DNA of 64,000 bases from Clavibacter sp. A6099 (GCF_021919125.1 NZ_CP083439.1:2976001-3040000); one strand, 5' to 3'; positions 51,945-62,339 are shown, counted from the stretch's first letter. Notes: generated by a model not told the origin, from the letters alone. Numbers and translations: made by a program.

Positions 51945-52745
51945 ATGGACATCGGCGGCTCCCTCGGCGAGATCACGCTCACGGTCGCGCTGCTGATGAT
52001 CCTGGCGGCGCTTGCAGCCGGCTGGATCGACGCGGTAGTCGGCGGTGGCGGCCTGCTGCAGCTGCCGGCGCTGCTGCTCGTGCCGGGGATCACGCCCGTG
52101 GAGGCGCTCGCGACCAACAAGCTCGCGTCGCTGTTCGGCACGTCGACGAGCGCGGTCACCTGGTACCGGCGCACGCACCCGGATCTCCGCACCGCCCTGC
52201 CCATGGCGGCCGTCGCGCTGGCCGGGAGCTACGGCGGCGCGAGCCTCGCGGCGCTGCTGCCGTCGTCGGTGTTCAAGCCGCTGGTGGTGGTGGCGCTGAT
52301 CATCGTGGCCGTCGTCACGATCGCCCGCCCGCGGCTCGGCGACGTCGCCGCGCTCCGCCACACGGGCCGGAAGCACCACGGGATCGCGGCGCTGCTCGGC
52401 GTGGTGATCGGCTTCTACGACGGCCTCATCGGACCGGGCACCGGCACGTTCCTGATCATCGCGCTCATCACCGCCCTCGGCTACGACTTCGTGCTCGCGA
52501 GCGCCAAGGCGAAGATCGTCAACGTCGCGACCAACCTCGGCGCCCTCGCGTTCTTCATCCCGCAGGGCCACGTGCTCTGGGCGCTCGCGCTCGGCATGGG
52601 CGTGGCGAACATGGTCGGCGGCTACGCGGGATCCCGCATGGCGGTCGCCCGCGGCAGCCGCTTCATCCGCATCGCGTTCATCGTGGTGGTCGCGGTGCTC
52701 ATCGTGAAGGTGGGGTCGGACGTGGTGGCGGAGTGGGGCGCGTGA
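51945..52745 (+). CDS. TauE/SafE (TSUP) family membrane transporter
   Basis: A 266-residue permease with about eight helices in two similar halves. The family signatures are GWIDAVVGGGGLLQLPALLL and GFYDGLIGPGTGTFLIIALI. TSUP members export sulfite, sulfonates or organic acids. No adjacent gene points to the substrate. It follows the F420 reductase-like gene closely and is probably co-transcribed. Confidence 0.87.
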   Translation: MDIGGSLGEITLTVALLMILAALAAGWIDAVVGGGGLLQLPALLLVPGITPVEALATNKLASLFGTSTSAVTWYRRTHPDLRTALPMAAVALAGSYGGASLAALLPSSVFKPLVVVALIIVAVVTIARPRLGDVAALRHTGRKHHGIAALLGVVIGFYDGLIGPGTGTFLIIALITALGYDFVLASAKAKIVNVATNLGALAFFIPQGHVLWALALGMGVANMVGGYAGSRMAVARGSRFIRIAFIVVVAVLIVKVGSDVVAEWGA

Positions 52746-52816
52746 CCCGCGCCGCTGCCGTCGACCCGCATCGATGCGCCCCGATCGCGGGTCTGGTCGT
52801 GCGGACGACGCGCCCG

Positions 52817-52822
52817 TAGCGT
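52817..52822 (+). promoter_or_regulatory. Candidate -10 element TAGCGT
   Basis: TANNNT hexamer 57 bases before the ATG at 52879; the leader contains GAGGGAGGATCC as ribosome site. Confidence 0.35.
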
Positions 52823-52878
52823 CGCCGGAGGAGGCGCACCGTCGGCGAGCGCACCCGGCCGACGAGGGAGGATCCCGC

Positions 52879-53532
52879 ATGCACCGCATCGGATCGGCGC
52901 TGCTGGTGGTCGCCCTGGGCGCGACGGCCGTGGGTGGGCTGGCGCTCGCCACCACCCCGCGTCCGGACGCCCTGTCGCCGCAGGCCGCCGCGGCCCCTCC
53001 TGGGACGGCGGATCCCACGCCGTCGCCCTCCGAGCCGCCGACGCCCGCACCGGCAGCGAGCTCCGTCGATCTGTCGGCGGGCTGGCGGGGCCCGGTGAAC
53101 AGCGTCCTCGCGGGCATCATGGAGGACTTCCCGGACGACGTCACCGAGGCGTGGCTCGAAGGGGATGTGCCGACCGTGGCGTCCTCCGGCGCCGCACCCG
53201 CCGAGGTCGTCGAGCGGCTGCGCGCGCTGGAGCGTCCCTACGACGTGCAGGAGGGCCTGGGGATCTCGAGCGTCGAGCTCAACCAGGTGGTCCGCGCCCT
53301 GAGCGAGCGCACCCTGGCAGTCGCCCCCGATCGCACCTTCGCCATCAGCGCCATGGTGCGCGACCGCGCGTTCACGGTGGACATCGGCGCATCCTCCTCC
53401 GACGACGCCTCCGACCTGCGCCTGGATGTCGACGAGCTCGAGGACCGCATCCGCGCCGGCATCCCGGCCGCCGACCTCGCGGGGTTCGACGTCGTCGTCA
53501 CGGTCGACCCGCGCTTCACGATCGGGCACTGA
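52879..53532 (+). CDS. Secreted or membrane-anchored hypothetical protein
   Basis: A 217-residue protein with an N-terminal hydrophobic segment (4-25), no lipobox cysteine, a Pro/Ser/Thr-rich stalk (40-65) and a C-terminal soluble domain (WRGPVNSVLAGIMEDFPDDV to VVTVDPRFTIGH). I do not recognise the domain. GAGGGAGG precedes the ATG. Confidence 0.7.
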   Translation: MHRIGSALLVVALGATAVGGLALATTPRPDALSPQAAAAPPGTADPTPSPSEPPTPAPAASSVDLSAGWRGPVNSVLAGIMEDFPDDVTEAWLEGDVPTVASSGAAPAEVVERLRALERPYDVQEGLGISSVELNQVVRALSERTLAVAPDRTFAISAMVRDRAFTVDIGASSSDDASDLRLDVDELEDRIRAGIPAADLAGFDVVVTVDPRFTIGH

Positions 53533-53569
53533 CGAGTCGCCGGCCAGGCTCTCGCAAGGGATCCCCCGC

Positions 53570-54094
53570 ATGCCCATCCTCCCGAAGGAACGCGACCCCG
53601 CCCTCATCACCGTGCGCCGCGGCGGCACGCTGACCGACGACGACCACCGGCTGCTCGCGCTGTGGGCGATCGCCTGCGCGGAGCACGTGCGGCCGCTGTT
53701 CGAGGCGGAGCGGCCAGACGACCCGATCCTCCGCGTGACGCTGGACATCGCGCGCGGCTGGGTCCGCGGCGAGGTGCCGATGAAGGAGGCGCACCAGCAG
53801 TCGTTCCGGGCGAACGCGGCCGGGAAGGGGCTGCCGGATCCGGCGCGGTTCGCGGCGCTCGCTGCGGGTCAGGCGGTGGCGGTCGCGCACGTCGCGGCGC
53901 ACGACCTCGGAGCTGCGGCCTACGCGATCCGCGCGGCGAGCGCCGCCGCTCCGCCCGCCGAGCGGGACGCCGCCCTCGCCACCGAGCGCGCCTGGCAGCG
54001 CGAGCGGATCCCGGCCCACCTCCGCGCCGCCGTCCTCGCCGACCAGCGCGCCCGCACCGCCATCTGCTGGGGCGTCTTTGACGACCTCTCCTGA
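53570..54094 (+). CDS. Putative immunity protein (Imm-5-like)
   Basis: A 174-residue helical protein: RDPALITVRRGGTLTDDDHR, LLALWAIACAEHVRPLFEAE and AVAHVAAHDLGAAAYAIRAA match a family annotated as putative immunity proteins in actinobacteria. No polymorphic toxin gene is next to it; such orphans may protect against neighbours' toxins. Family name recalled, not verified. The ATG follows AAGGG. Confidence 0.68.
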   Translation: MPILPKERDPALITVRRGGTLTDDDHRLLALWAIACAEHVRPLFEAERPDDPILRVTLDIARGWVRGEVPMKEAHQQSFRANAAGKGLPDPARFAALAAGQAVAVAHVAAHDLGAAAYAIRAASAAAPPAERDAALATERAWQRERIPAHLRAAVLADQRARTAICWGVFDDLS

Positions 54095-54190
54095 CCCTCG
54101 ACCGACCTCCGATCCCGCGGCGGCCTTCCCGCCTCCGCGCCGGGCGAGCGGCCTCCGCACCGTCCCGCCGATCCGCCGCGTAGGAGTGTC

Positions 54191-54237
54191 GTGAGGTTCC
54201 CCGCCGCCCCGTGAGGGAACCGTATGGATGCGTGAGG
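54191..54237 (+). promoter_or_regulatory. Phased direct repeats upstream of kdp, candidate KdpE site
   Basis: GTGAGG occurs at 54191, 54211 and 54232, i.e. every 20-21 bases (two helical turns), each preceded by C or TC. An inverted repeat GGTTCCC/GGGAACC (54195-54218 region) overlaps the first two. KdpE-family regulators bind direct repeats in phase. This is the only notable structure in the 236-base gap before kdp. Confidence 0.5.
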
Positions 54238-54330
54238 ACGCCCGCGCGCGAGGTGTCTAGTGGTCCCTCGTGCCCCCGACGGGCACCCGCGTCCGACCGG
54301 CCGCGGCATCCCTCAACGGAGGATCCCCCA

Positions 54331-54414
54331 GTGCTCGACCTCGTGTACATCGCAGGCGCCATCGTCCTGTTCGCCCTCGTCGCCGTCGTCGGCCGAGGAG
54401 TGGAGAAGCTGTGA
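54331..54414 (+). CDS. Kdp-linked membrane microprotein (27 aa)
   Basis: [20 protein letters not shown] then GRGVEKL: one membrane helix with a basic cytoplasmic end. GTG start after ACGGAGGATCC. It is not KdpF by sequence, but similar single-helix peptides precede kdpF in some actinobacteria; their role is not established. Its stop overlaps the next GTG (GTGA). Confidence 0.68.
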   Translation: MLDLVYIAGAIVLFALVAVVGRGVEKL

Positions 54415-54515
54415 TCACCTCGTTCGCCGACGCCGCCGGCCTCGCCGCCGCCGTGCTCGGCATCGCCTCCGTGGTGTACCTCGTGTACGCCCTCGTCCGC
54501 CCCGAGAAGTTCTGA
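54411..54515 (+). CDS. kdpF: KdpF-like subunit (34 aa)
   Basis: [20 protein letters not shown] followed by [14 protein letters not shown]. The ending matches E. coli KdpF (YLVYALINAEAF), the lipid-like stabiliser of the KdpABC complex. GTG start; its stop overlaps the kdpA ATG (TGATG). Confidence 0.8.
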   Translation: MITSFADAAGLAAAVLGIASVVYLVYALVRPEKF

Positions 54516-56191
54516 TGGACACGCTCGCCGGAATCCTCCAGGTCGCGTCCGTCGTCCTGGTCCTCGTCCTCATCCACCGCCCCCTGGGCGACCTCATGGC
54601 GCGCATGTACGAGTCGCGCCATGACTCCCGCGTCGAGCGCGGCATCTACCGCGTCATCGGCGTGGATCCCCGCTCCGAGCAGACCTGGCCCGCCTACCTC
54701 CGCGCGGTGCTCGCGTTCTCGCTCGTCGGCGTCCTCGTCGTCTACGGGCTGCAGCGCCTCCAGGCGTTCCTCCCCTACGCGCTCGGCCTCCCCGCCGTGC
54801 CCGAGGGCCTGTCCTTCAACACGGCCGTGTCGTTCGTCACCAACACGAACTGGCAGTCGTACTCGCCCGAGGCGGTGATGGGCTACACGGTCCAGCTGGC
54901 CGGCCTCGCGGTGCAGAACTTCGTCTCGGCGGCGGTCGGCATGGCGGTGGCCATCGCGCTCGTCCGCGGCTTCGCCCGCACCCGCAGCGGCACCATCGGC
55001 AACATGTGGGTCGACCTGCTCCGCGGATCGCTCCGCCTGCTGCTCCCCCTGTCGCTCGTCATCGCGGTGGTCCTCATCGCCGGCGGCGTCATCCAGAACT
55101 TCGCCGGCTTCCAGGACGTGGCCACCATCACGGGCGGCACGCAGACGATCCCGGGCGGGCCAGTGGCCTCGCAGGAGGCCATCAAGATCCTCGGCACGAA
55201 CGGCGGCGGGTTCTTCAACGCGAACTCCGCGCACCCGTTCGAGAACCCGACGGCCTGGACGAGCGCGTTCCAGGTGATCCTGATGCTCGCGATCCCGTTC
55301 TCGCTCCCCCGTACCTTCGGCAAGATGGTCGGCGACACCCGCCAGGGCATCGCGATCGTCGCCGTGATGGCCACGATCTTCGTCGTCTCCCTCACCGCGC
55401 TCACGATCTTCGAGCTGAACGGCCAGGGCACGGCCCCGATGGCCGCAGGCGGCGCGATGGAGGGCAAGGAGCAGCGCTTCGGCATCATCGGCTCGACGCT
55501 CTACGGCACCGCCTCCACGCTCACCTCCACGGGCGCGGTCAACTCCATGCACGACTCGTACACGGCGCTCGGCGGCATGATGCCGATGCTCAACATGATG
55601 CTCGGCGAGGTCGCCCCCGGCGGTACCGGCTCGGGCCTCTACGGCATGCTCATCCTCGCCGTGATCTCCGTGTTCGTCGCGGGCCTCCTCGTCGGCCGCA
55701 CGCCCGAGTACCTCGGCAAGAAGATCGGGCCGCGCGAGATCAAGCTCGCGAGCCTCTACATCCTCGTCACGCCGACGCTCGTGCTCCTCGGCACCGCGCT
55801 GAGCTTCGCGATCCCGGCCGTCCGCGAGGACGTCGAGGGCACCTCGATCCTCAACAGCGGCCTGCACGGCCTCTCCGAGGTCGTCTACGCGTTCACCTCG
55901 GCGGCCAACAACAACGGATCCGCGTTCGCCGGCCTCACCGCGAACACCCCGTGGTTCAACACGGCGCTCGGCGTCGCGATGCTGCTCGGGCGGTTCCTCC
56001 CGATCGTGTTCGTGCTGGCGCTCGCCGGATCCCTCGCGGCGCAGGACCGCATCCCCACCACATCGGGGACCCTGCCCACCCATCGGCCGCAGTTCGTCGG
56101 CCTCCTCATCGGGGTGACGGTCATCGTGACCGCTCTCACCTACTTCCCCGTTCTCGCGCTGGGTCCCCTGGCGGAAGGGCTCGCATCATGA
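54515..56191 (+). CDS. kdpA: Potassium-transporting ATPase subunit KdpA
   Basis: A 558-residue potassium channel-like subunit with about ten helices. It carries the selectivity-loop signatures [39 protein letters not shown] and [20 protein letters not shown]. Length is normal for the family. Overlaps kdpF and kdpB. Confidence 0.97.
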   Translation: MDTLAGILQVASVVLVLVLIHRPLGDLMARMYESRHDSRVERGIYRVIGVDPRSEQTWPAYLRAVLAFSLVGVLVVYGLQRLQAFLPYALGLPAVPEGLSFNTAVSFVTNTNWQSYSPEAVMGYTVQLAGLAVQNFVSAAVGMAVAIALVRGFARTRSGTIGNMWVDLLRGSLRLLLPLSLVIAVVLIAGGVIQNFAGFQDVATITGGTQTIPGGPVASQEAIKILGTNGGGFFNANSAHPFENPTAWTSAFQVILMLAIPFSLPRTFGKMVGDTRQGIAIVAVMATIFVVSLTALTIFELNGQGTAPMAAGGAMEGKEQRFGIIGSTLYGTASTLTSTGAVNSMHDSYTALGGMMPMLNMMLGEVAPGGTGSGLYGMLILAVISVFVAGLLVGRTPEYLGKKIGPREIKLASLYILVTPTLVLLGTALSFAIPAVREDVEGTSILNSGLHGLSEVVYAFTSAANNNGSAFAGLTANTPWFNTALGVAMLLGRFLPIVFVLALAGSLAAQDRIPTTSGTLPTHRPQFVGLLIGVTVIVTALTYFPVLALGPLAEGLAS

Positions 56192-58338
56192 CCGTCCTGA
56201 CCACCCCCGAGGCCCCGGCCGCACCGGCTCCCGCCTCCCGCGCCCGGGCCATCGACGCCCGGCAGCTCGCCGAGGCGCTCCCCGGGGCGTTCCGGAAGCT
56301 CGACCCGCGTCTCATGTGGAAGAACCCCGTGATGATGATCGTCGAGGTCGGCGCCGCCTTCACCACGATCCTGGCCATCGCCGAGCCGTTCACGGGCGGC
56401 GCCGGATCCTCCGGCGGCAGCGCCGTGCCCGCGACCTTCACGGCCGGCATCGCCCTGTGGCTCTGGCTCACCGTCGTCTTCGCGAACCTCGCGGAGTCGG
56501 TGGCCGAGGGCCGCGGGAAGGCGCAGGCCGACAGCCTCCGCAAGACCCGCACCAGCACCATGGCGCGCGTCGTCGCGTCGTATGACGCCTCCGGCGATCC
56601 CGGCGCCCAGCGCGCCGAGCTCCGCGAGGTCTCGAGCGCCGACCTCACCCTCGGCGACACGGTCGTCGTGGTCGCCGGGGAGTCGATCCCGGGCGACGGC
56701 GACGTCGTGTGGGGCATCGCCTCCATCGACGAGTCGGCCATCACGGGCGAGTCGGCCCCGGTGGTCCGCGAGTCCGGCGGCGACCGCAGCGCGGTCACGG
56801 GCGGTACGCGAGTGCTCAGCGACCGGATCGTCGTGCGCATCACCTCGAAGCCCGGCGAGACCTTCGTCGATCGCATGATCGGCCTGGTCGAGGGCGCGTC
56901 GCGCCAGCGCACGCCGAACGAGATCGCGCTCAACATCCTGCTCGCGAGCCTCACCATCGTGTTCGTGATCGTGGCGCTCACGCTCAACCCGATCGCCTCG
57001 TACTCGGCGGCGACCGTGAGCGTGCCGGTGCTCATCGCGCTGCTCGTCTGCCTGATCCCCACCACCATCGGCGCGCTCCTCTCGGCCATCGGCATCGCCG
57101 GCATGGACCGGCTCGTGCAGCGCAACGTGCTCGCGATGTCGGGCCGCGCGGTCGAGGCGGCGGGCGACGTCACCACGCTGCTGCTCGACAAGACCGGCAC
57201 CATCACCTACGGCAACCGCCGCGCCAGCGAGCTGATCCCTGTGGGCGGCGTGACGGGCGACGAGCTCGCCCGCGCCGCGGCCATGTCGTCGCTCGCGGAC
57301 CCGACGCCGGAGGGATCCAGCGTCGTCGACCTCGCGGTCGCGCAGGGCGTGGACACCGCGACGCTGCCCCGCGGCGTCGACGTGCCCTTCACCGCCCAGA
57401 CCCGGATGTCGGGCGTCGACCTGCCCGACGGCCGCATCGTCCGCAAGGGCGCGTCGTCCGCCGTGTTCGCCTGGATCGAGGAGGGCGGCCGCGCGCTGCC
57501 GAAGCTCGTCCGCGACGAGCTCACGCGCACCGTGGAGGCCGTCTCCAACGGCGGCGGCACCCCGCTCGTCGTCGCGACGAAGGACGCCGACGGATCCGGC
57601 CGCGTGCTCGGCGTCGTGCACCTCAAGGACGTCGTCAAGGACGGCCTCAAGGAGCGCTTCGCGGAGCTGCGCGCCATGGGCATCCGCACCGTGATGATCA
57701 CGGGCGACAACCCGCTGACCGCCCGCGCCATCGCCGCCGAGGCCGGGGTGGACGACCACCTCGCCGAGGCGACGCCCGAGGACAAGCTCGCGCTCATCCG
57801 CAAGGAGCAGGAGGGCGGCCGCCTGGTCGCCATGACCGGCGACGGCACCAACGACGCGCCCGCGCTCGCGCAGGCCGACGTCGGCGTCGCGATGAACACG
57901 GGCACGTCGGCCGCGAAGGAGGCCGGCAACATGGTCGACCTCGACTCGGACCCGACCAAGCTCATCGACATCGTGCGGATCGGCAAGCAGCTGCTCATCA
58001 CCCGCGGCGCGCTCACCACGTTCTCCATCGCGAACGACGTGGCGAAGTACTTCGCGATCATCCCCGCGATGTTCACGGGCGTCTTCCCGCAGCTCGCGGT
58101 GCTCAACGTGATGCAGCTGCACTCGCCGGCGTCCGCGATCCTCTCGGCGATCATCTTCAACGCGCTGATCATCGTGGCGCTCATCCCGCTGGCCCTGAAG
58201 GGCGTGGCCTACCGGCCGCTCAGCGCCTCCAAGGTGCTCAGCCGGAACCTGCTCGTCTACGGGGTCGGCGGCGTGATCGCGCCGTTCATCGGCATCAAGC
58301 TCGTCGACCTCGTCGTCAGCCTGATCCCCGGCTTCTGA
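56188..58338 (+). CDS. kdpB: Potassium-transporting P-type ATPase subunit KdpB
   Basis: A 716-residue P-type ATPase: phosphorylation motif [13 protein letters not shown], actuator ITGESAPV (TGES), and hinge [14 protein letters not shown]. It hydrolyses ATP to pull potassium through KdpA. N-terminal extension of about 20 Ala/Pro residues. ATG overlaps the kdpA stop (ATGA). Confidence 0.97.
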   Translation: MTVLTTPEAPAAPAPASRARAIDARQLAEALPGAFRKLDPRLMWKNPVMMIVEVGAAFTTILAIAEPFTGGAGSSGGSAVPATFTAGIALWLWLTVVFANLAESVAEGRGKAQADSLRKTRTSTMARVVASYDASGDPGAQRAELREVSSADLTLGDTVVVVAGESIPGDGDVVWGIASIDESAITGESAPVVRESGGDRSAVTGGTRVLSDRIVVRITSKPGETFVDRMIGLVEGASRQRTPNEIALNILLASLTIVFVIVALTLNPIASYSAATVSVPVLIALLVCLIPTTIGALLSAIGIAGMDRLVQRNVLAMSGRAVEAAGDVTTLLLDKTGTITYGNRRASELIPVGGVTGDELARAAAMSSLADPTPEGSSVVDLAVAQGVDTATLPRGVDVPFTAQTRMSGVDLPDGRIVRKGASSAVFAWIEEGGRALPKLVRDELTRTVEAVSNGGGTPLVVATKDADGSGRVLGVVHLKDVVKDGLKERFAELRAMGIRTVMITGDNPLTARAIAAEAGVDDHLAEATPEDKLALIRKEQEGGRLVAMTGDGTNDAPALAQADVGVAMNTGTSAAKEAGNMVDLDSDPTKLIDIVRIGKQLLITRGALTTFSIANDVAKYFAIIPAMFTGVFPQLAVLNVMQLHSPASAILSAIIFNALIIVALIPLALKGVAYRPLSASKVLSRNLLVYGVGGVIAPFIGIKLVDLVVSLIPGF

Positions 58339-58390
58339 TCCCCTCCTCCCCGAAACACCCAGAGCACGAAAAGCACAGAGAAGGAAGCGC

Positions 58391-58999
58391 ATGTCCTCCC
58401 CCCGCCAGTCCCTCCGCACCGCCGGCGTCGCCGTCCGCGCGATGGCCGTCCTCACCGTCGTCCTCGGCGTCGGCTACACGGCCGTCGTCACGGGCATCGG
58501 CCAGCTCGCGCTCCCCGCGCAGGCGGACGGCTCGCTCGTCTCCTCCGGCGGCCAGGTCGTCGGATCCTCGCTGATCGGCCAGTCCTTCCAGGACTCCGAC
58601 GGCGACGCCCTCCCGGAGTGGTTCCAGTCCCGGCCCTCGGCCGCGGGCGACGGCTACGACGGCACCTCGTCCAGCGGCAGCAACCTCGGCCCCGAGAACG
58701 ACGACCTCGTGTCGTCCATCGCGGACCGGAAGGCCGCCATCGCGGAGTCCGACGGCGTGGATCCGAGCACCATCCCGGCCGACGCGCTCACCGCGTCCGC
58801 GTCGGGGCTCGATCCTCACATCAGCCCGGAATACGCTCGGGAGCAGGTGTCGCGCATAGCCTCGGCCCGGGGCATCCCCGAGCAGCAGGTCGAGCGCCTC
58901 GTCGACGAGCACGTGCAGGGCCGCGACCTCGGCTACCTCGGGGAGCCGACCGTGAACGTGCTCGAGCTGAACATCGCGCTCGCCGGCCTCGGCGGCTGA
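58391..58999 (+). CDS. kdpC: Potassium-transporting ATPase subunit KdpC
   Basis: A 202-residue protein with one N-terminal membrane helix (about 12-34) and an extracytoplasmic domain. It has the QVVGSSLIGQSFQDSD, DPHISPEYAREQVSRIASAR and GEPTVNVLELNIAL motifs of the family. GAAGGAAGC precedes the ATG. Confidence 0.95.
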   Translation: MSSPRQSLRTAGVAVRAMAVLTVVLGVGYTAVVTGIGQLALPAQADGSLVSSGGQVVGSSLIGQSFQDSDGDALPEWFQSRPSAAGDGYDGTSSSGSNLGPENDDLVSSIADRKAAIAESDGVDPSTIPADALTASASGLDPHISPEYAREQVSRIASARGIPEQQVERLVDEHVQGRDLGYLGEPTVNVLELNIALAGLGG

Positions 59000-59031
59000 C
59001 GCCCGCACCACGCGGGCAAGGAAGAGATGAC

Positions 59032-61623
59032 ATGAAGCGCGGTCGACTGCGGGTGCTGCTGGGAGCGGCGCCGGGCGTGGGCAAGACCTACGCCATGCTC
59101 GAGGAGGGCAGGCGGCTGCGCGACGAGGGCGCCGACGTGGTGGTCGCGGTCGTGGAGACCCACGGCCGCGCCGCCACGGCGGCGATGCTCGAGGGGCTGG
59201 AGATCCTGCCCCGGCGCGAGGTGTCGCACCGCGGGGTGGAGATCACCGACCTCGACGTGGACGCGGTCATCGCCCGCCGCCCGACCATCGCGCTGGTCGA
59301 CGAGCTCGCCCACACGAACGCCCCCGGCGGCCGATCCGAGAAGCGCTGGCAGGACGTGGACCTCATCCGCGACGCCGGCATCGACGTGATCTCCACCGTC
59401 AACATCCAGCACATCGCGTCGCTCAACGACGTGGTCGAGAAGATCACCGGCGTGCCGCAGCGCGAGACGATCCCCGACCGCGTGCTCCGCGAGGCGCACC
59501 AGATCGAGGTCATCGACCTGGCGCCCGAGGCCCTGCGCGACCGGCTCGCCGGCGGGCGCGTGTACCCGGCCGAGCGGATCGACGCGGCCCTCTCCCACTA
59601 CTTCCGCCTCGGCAACCTCACCGCCCTCCGCGAGCTCGCGCTCCTCTGGCTCGCGGACGAGGTCGACACCGCGCTCGCCGCCTACCGCGACGAGAAGGGG
59701 ATCGACGCCCGATGGGAGGCCCGCGAGCGCGTGGTCGTGGCGCTCACCGGCGGCCCCGAGGGCGAGACGCTCCTCCGCCGCGGCGCCCGGATCGCGGCCC
59801 GCTCGGCCGGCGGCGAGCTCATGGCCGTGCACGTCTCCAGCCAGGACGGCCTGCGCTCCGGCAGCCCCGAGGCGCTCGCCAGCCAGCGCGCGCTCGTCGA
59901 CTCGCTGGGAGGCAGCTACCACCAGGTCGTCGGCGACGACATCCCGCGCGCGCTCGTCGAGTTCGCGCGCGCGTCCAACGCCACGCAGCTCGTGCTCGGC
60001 GTCAGCCGCCGCAGCCGGCTCGCCGCCGCGGCGACCGGGCCGGGCATCGGCGCCACGGTGATCCGCGAGTCCGGCGACATCGACGTGCACATCGTCACGC
60101 ACGCGGCCGCCGGCGGGCGCTTCCGGCTGCCGCGGATCCGGGGCGGCGCGCTCAGCATGCGGCGCCGGATCCTCGGCGGGCTCCTCGCGCTCGTCGGCGG
60201 CCCGCTGCTCACCTGGCTGCTCTCGGCCACGCGCTCGGACGACTCCATCACGAGCGACGTGCTCTCGTACCAGCTGCTCGTGGTGCTCGTCGCGCTCGTC
60301 GGCGGGATCTGGCCGGCCCTGTTCGCGGCCGTGCTCTCCGGATTCACGCTCGACTACTTCTTCATCGACCCGCTGTACACGATCACCGTCGACGAGCCGC
60401 TGCACCTGCTCGCGCTCGTGCTCTACGTGGTCATCGCGCTGCTCGTCAGCTGGATCGTCGACCAGGCCGCCCGCCGCACCCGCCTCGCCCGCCGCGCGGT
60501 CGCCGAGGCCGAGCTGCTGGCGACGGTCTCCGGATCCGTGCTCCGCGGCGAGGGCGCCGTGCACGCGCTCGTCAGCCGAACCCGCGAGGCGTTCGGCCTG
60601 CAGGGCGTGAAGCTCGTCGACCGCGACGAGACGATCGCGTGGGACGGCGTTGTCACCGGCGGCGCATCGACCGACGTGCCCGTGGGATCCCGCGGCGTGC
60701 TCACCCTCTACGGCGACGACCTCGAGGCGTCCGGCCGCCGCCTCCTCCGGGTCATCGCCGCCCAGCTCGACGCCGCGCTCGAGCACCGCGACCTCTCCGA
60801 CACCGCGCGCGAGGTCGGCCCGCTCGCCCAGACCGACCGCGTGCGCACCGCCCTGCTCTCGGCCGTCAGCCACGACCTGCGCCGCCCGCTCAGCGCCGCG
60901 ACCGCCGCCGTCACCGCCCTCCGCTCCCCCGGCATGACCTGGGCCGACGGCGACCGCGATGAGCTGCTCGCCACCGCGGAGGAGAGCCTCGGCACGCTCG
61001 CCGACCTCGTCACCGACCTCCTCGACGTGAGCCGCGTGCAGGCCGGCGTGCTCGGCGTGCGGCTCATGGACGTCGACCTCGACGACGTCGTGTTGGCCGC
61101 CCTCGACGAGCTCGACCTCGGCCCCGCCGACGCCGTGCTCGACCTCGCGCCCGACCTGCCCGGCGCGGTCGCGGATCCGGGCCTCCTCCAGCGGGTGGTC
61201 GTCAACCTGCTGAGCAACGCCGTGCGGCACGCGCCCGACGGCGTGCCCGTGCGGCTCAGCACGAGCGCGTTCGCGGAGTCGGTGGAGATCCGCGTGGTGG
61301 ACCACGGACCGGGCGTCGCGCCCGAGCGCCGCGACGACATGTTCGTGCCGTTCCAGCGCCTCGGCGACACCGACAACGCATCCGGCCTCGGCCTCGGCCT
61401 CGCGCTCTCGAAGGGCTTCACCGAGGGGATGGGCGGCACGCTCACCGCCGAGGACACCCCCGGCGGCGGGCTCACGATGGTGGTCGCGCTGCCGGTGTGC
61501 CGCGGGAGCGCGGAGCCGGATGCGGATGCGGATGCGGGCGTCGAAGCTCCCGCCGCGACCGCGCCGTCCGCCGCGTCCTTGGCAGCCTCCCCCGCCGCCG
61601 CGTCCTCGGAGGTCTCCGCGTGA
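59032..61623 (+). CDS. kdpD: Osmosensitive potassium sensor histidine kinase KdpD
   Basis: An 863-residue kinase: N-terminal KdpD domain with Walker A GAAPGVGKTY (residues 11-20) and VDELAHTNAPGGRSEKRWQD, a USP domain, four short membrane helices (about 375-480), a GAF-like region, HisKA box LLSAVSHDLRRPLSAATAAV and HATPase with NLLSNAVRHAPDG. Senses low potassium or turgor and phosphorylates KdpE. The C-terminal tail after the HATPase is low-complexity (Asp/Ala/Ser). GTG of kdpE overlaps its stop. Confidence 0.95.
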   Translation: MKRGRLRVLLGAAPGVGKTYAMLEEGRRLRDEGADVVVAVVETHGRAATAAMLEGLEILPRREVSHRGVEITDLDVDAVIARRPTIALVDELAHTNAPGGRSEKRWQDVDLIRDAGIDVISTVNIQHIASLNDVVEKITGVPQRETIPDRVLREAHQIEVIDLAPEALRDRLAGGRVYPAERIDAALSHYFRLGNLTALRELALLWLADEVDTALAAYRDEKGIDARWEARERVVVALTGGPEGETLLRRGARIAARSAGGELMAVHVSSQDGLRSGSPEALASQRALVDSLGGSYHQVVGDDIPRALVEFARASNATQLVLGVSRRSRLAAAATGPGIGATVIRESGDIDVHIVTHAAAGGRFRLPRIRGGALSMRRRILGGLLALVGGPLLTWLLSATRSDDSITSDVLSYQLLVVLVALVGGIWPALFAAVLSGFTLDYFFIDPLYTITVDEPLHLLALVLYVVIALLVSWIVDQAARRTRLARRAVAEAELLATVSGSVLRGEGAVHALVSRTREAFGLQGVKLVDRDETIAWDGVVTGGASTDVPVGSRGVLTLYGDDLEASGRRLLRVIAAQLDAALEHRDLSDTAREVGPLAQTDRVRTALLSAVSHDLRRPLSAATAAVTALRSPGMTWADGDRDELLATAEESLGTLADLVTDLLDVSRVQAGVLGVRLMDVDLDDVVLAALDELDLGPADAVLDLAPDLPGAVADPGLLQRVVVNLLSNAVRHAPDGVPVRLSTSAFAESVEIRVVDHGPGVAPERRDDMFVPFQRLGDTDNASGLGLGLALSKGFTEGMGGTLTAEDTPGGGLTMVVALPVCRGSAEPDADADAGVEAPAATAPSAASLAASPAAASSEVSA

Positions 61624-62324
61624 AGATCCTCATCGCCGACGACGACCAGCAGATCCTGCGGGCCCTGCGGATCACCCTCACGAGCCTCGGCTACGACATC
61701 GTCACCGCGGAGGACGGCGCCGCCGCCATCCGCGCGGCCGTCGCCGAGAAGCCCGACCTCTACATGATCGACCTCGGCATGCCGCGGCTCGACGGCGTCG
61801 AGGTGATCCAGGCGCTCCGGCTCTGGTCGACCGCGCCGATCCTCGTGGTCTCCGGCCGCTCCGGCGCCGCCGACAAGGTCGAGGCCCTCGACGCGGGCGC
61901 CGACGACTACGTCACGAAGCCGTTCTCCATCGACGAGCTGCTCGCCCGGATCCGCGCCCTCGGCCGTCGCGCCGCCGCCGACGAGGACCGCTCGGCCACC
62001 GTGTCGTTCGCCGACGTGACGGTCGACCTCGCCGCCCGCGTCGTCACCCGCGCCGACCAGCGCGTGCGCCTCACCCCCACGGAGTGGCAGGTGCTCGAGC
62101 TGCTCGTGCGCAACCCCGACCGGCTCGTCTCCCGCCAGACCCTCCTCACCGAGATCTGGGGCCCGACGCACGTGAACGACAGCGGCTACCTGCGCCTCTA
62201 CGTGGCGCAGCTCCGCAAGAAGCTCGAGCCGGATCCGTCGCACCCGCGGCACCTGCTCACGGATCCCGGGATGGGGTACCGGTTCGTGCCGGCGGGCGCG
62301 GGGCGGGCGCCGGAGGAGGCGTAG
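61620..62324 (+). CDS. kdpE: KdpE response regulator
   Basis: A 234-residue OmpR-type regulator: receiver with ADDDQQ, phospho-acceptor MIDLGMPRLDG and KPF, and a winged-helix with TPTEWQVLELLVRNPDRLVS and RLYVAQLRKKLEPDPSHPRH. Likely activates the kdp operon through the repeats at 54191-54237. GTG start overlaps the kdpD stop (GTGA). Confidence 0.95.
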   Translation: MKILIADDDQQILRALRITLTSLGYDIVTAEDGAAAIRAAVAEKPDLYMIDLGMPRLDGVEVIQALRLWSTAPILVVSGRSGAADKVEALDAGADDYVTKPFSIDELLARIRALGRRAAADEDRSATVSFADVTVDLAARVVTRADQRVRLTPTEWQVLELLVRNPDRLVSRQTLLTEIWGPTHVNDSGYLRLYVAQLRKKLEPDPSHPRHLLTDPGMGYRFVPAGAGRAPEEA

Positions 62325-62339
62325 GGGCGCACCCGCGTC

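Noticed and set aside
54095-54330. c-di-AMP (ydaO) riboswitch before kdp
   Set aside because: The conserved ydaO core and its stem arrangement were not found; only direct repeats and a short inverted repeat are visible.
56140-61305. Long minus-strand frames opposite kdpB and kdpD
   Set aside because: Kdp subunits on the plus strand have full-length family motifs; the antisense frames show only low-complexity His/Asp/Arg sequence.
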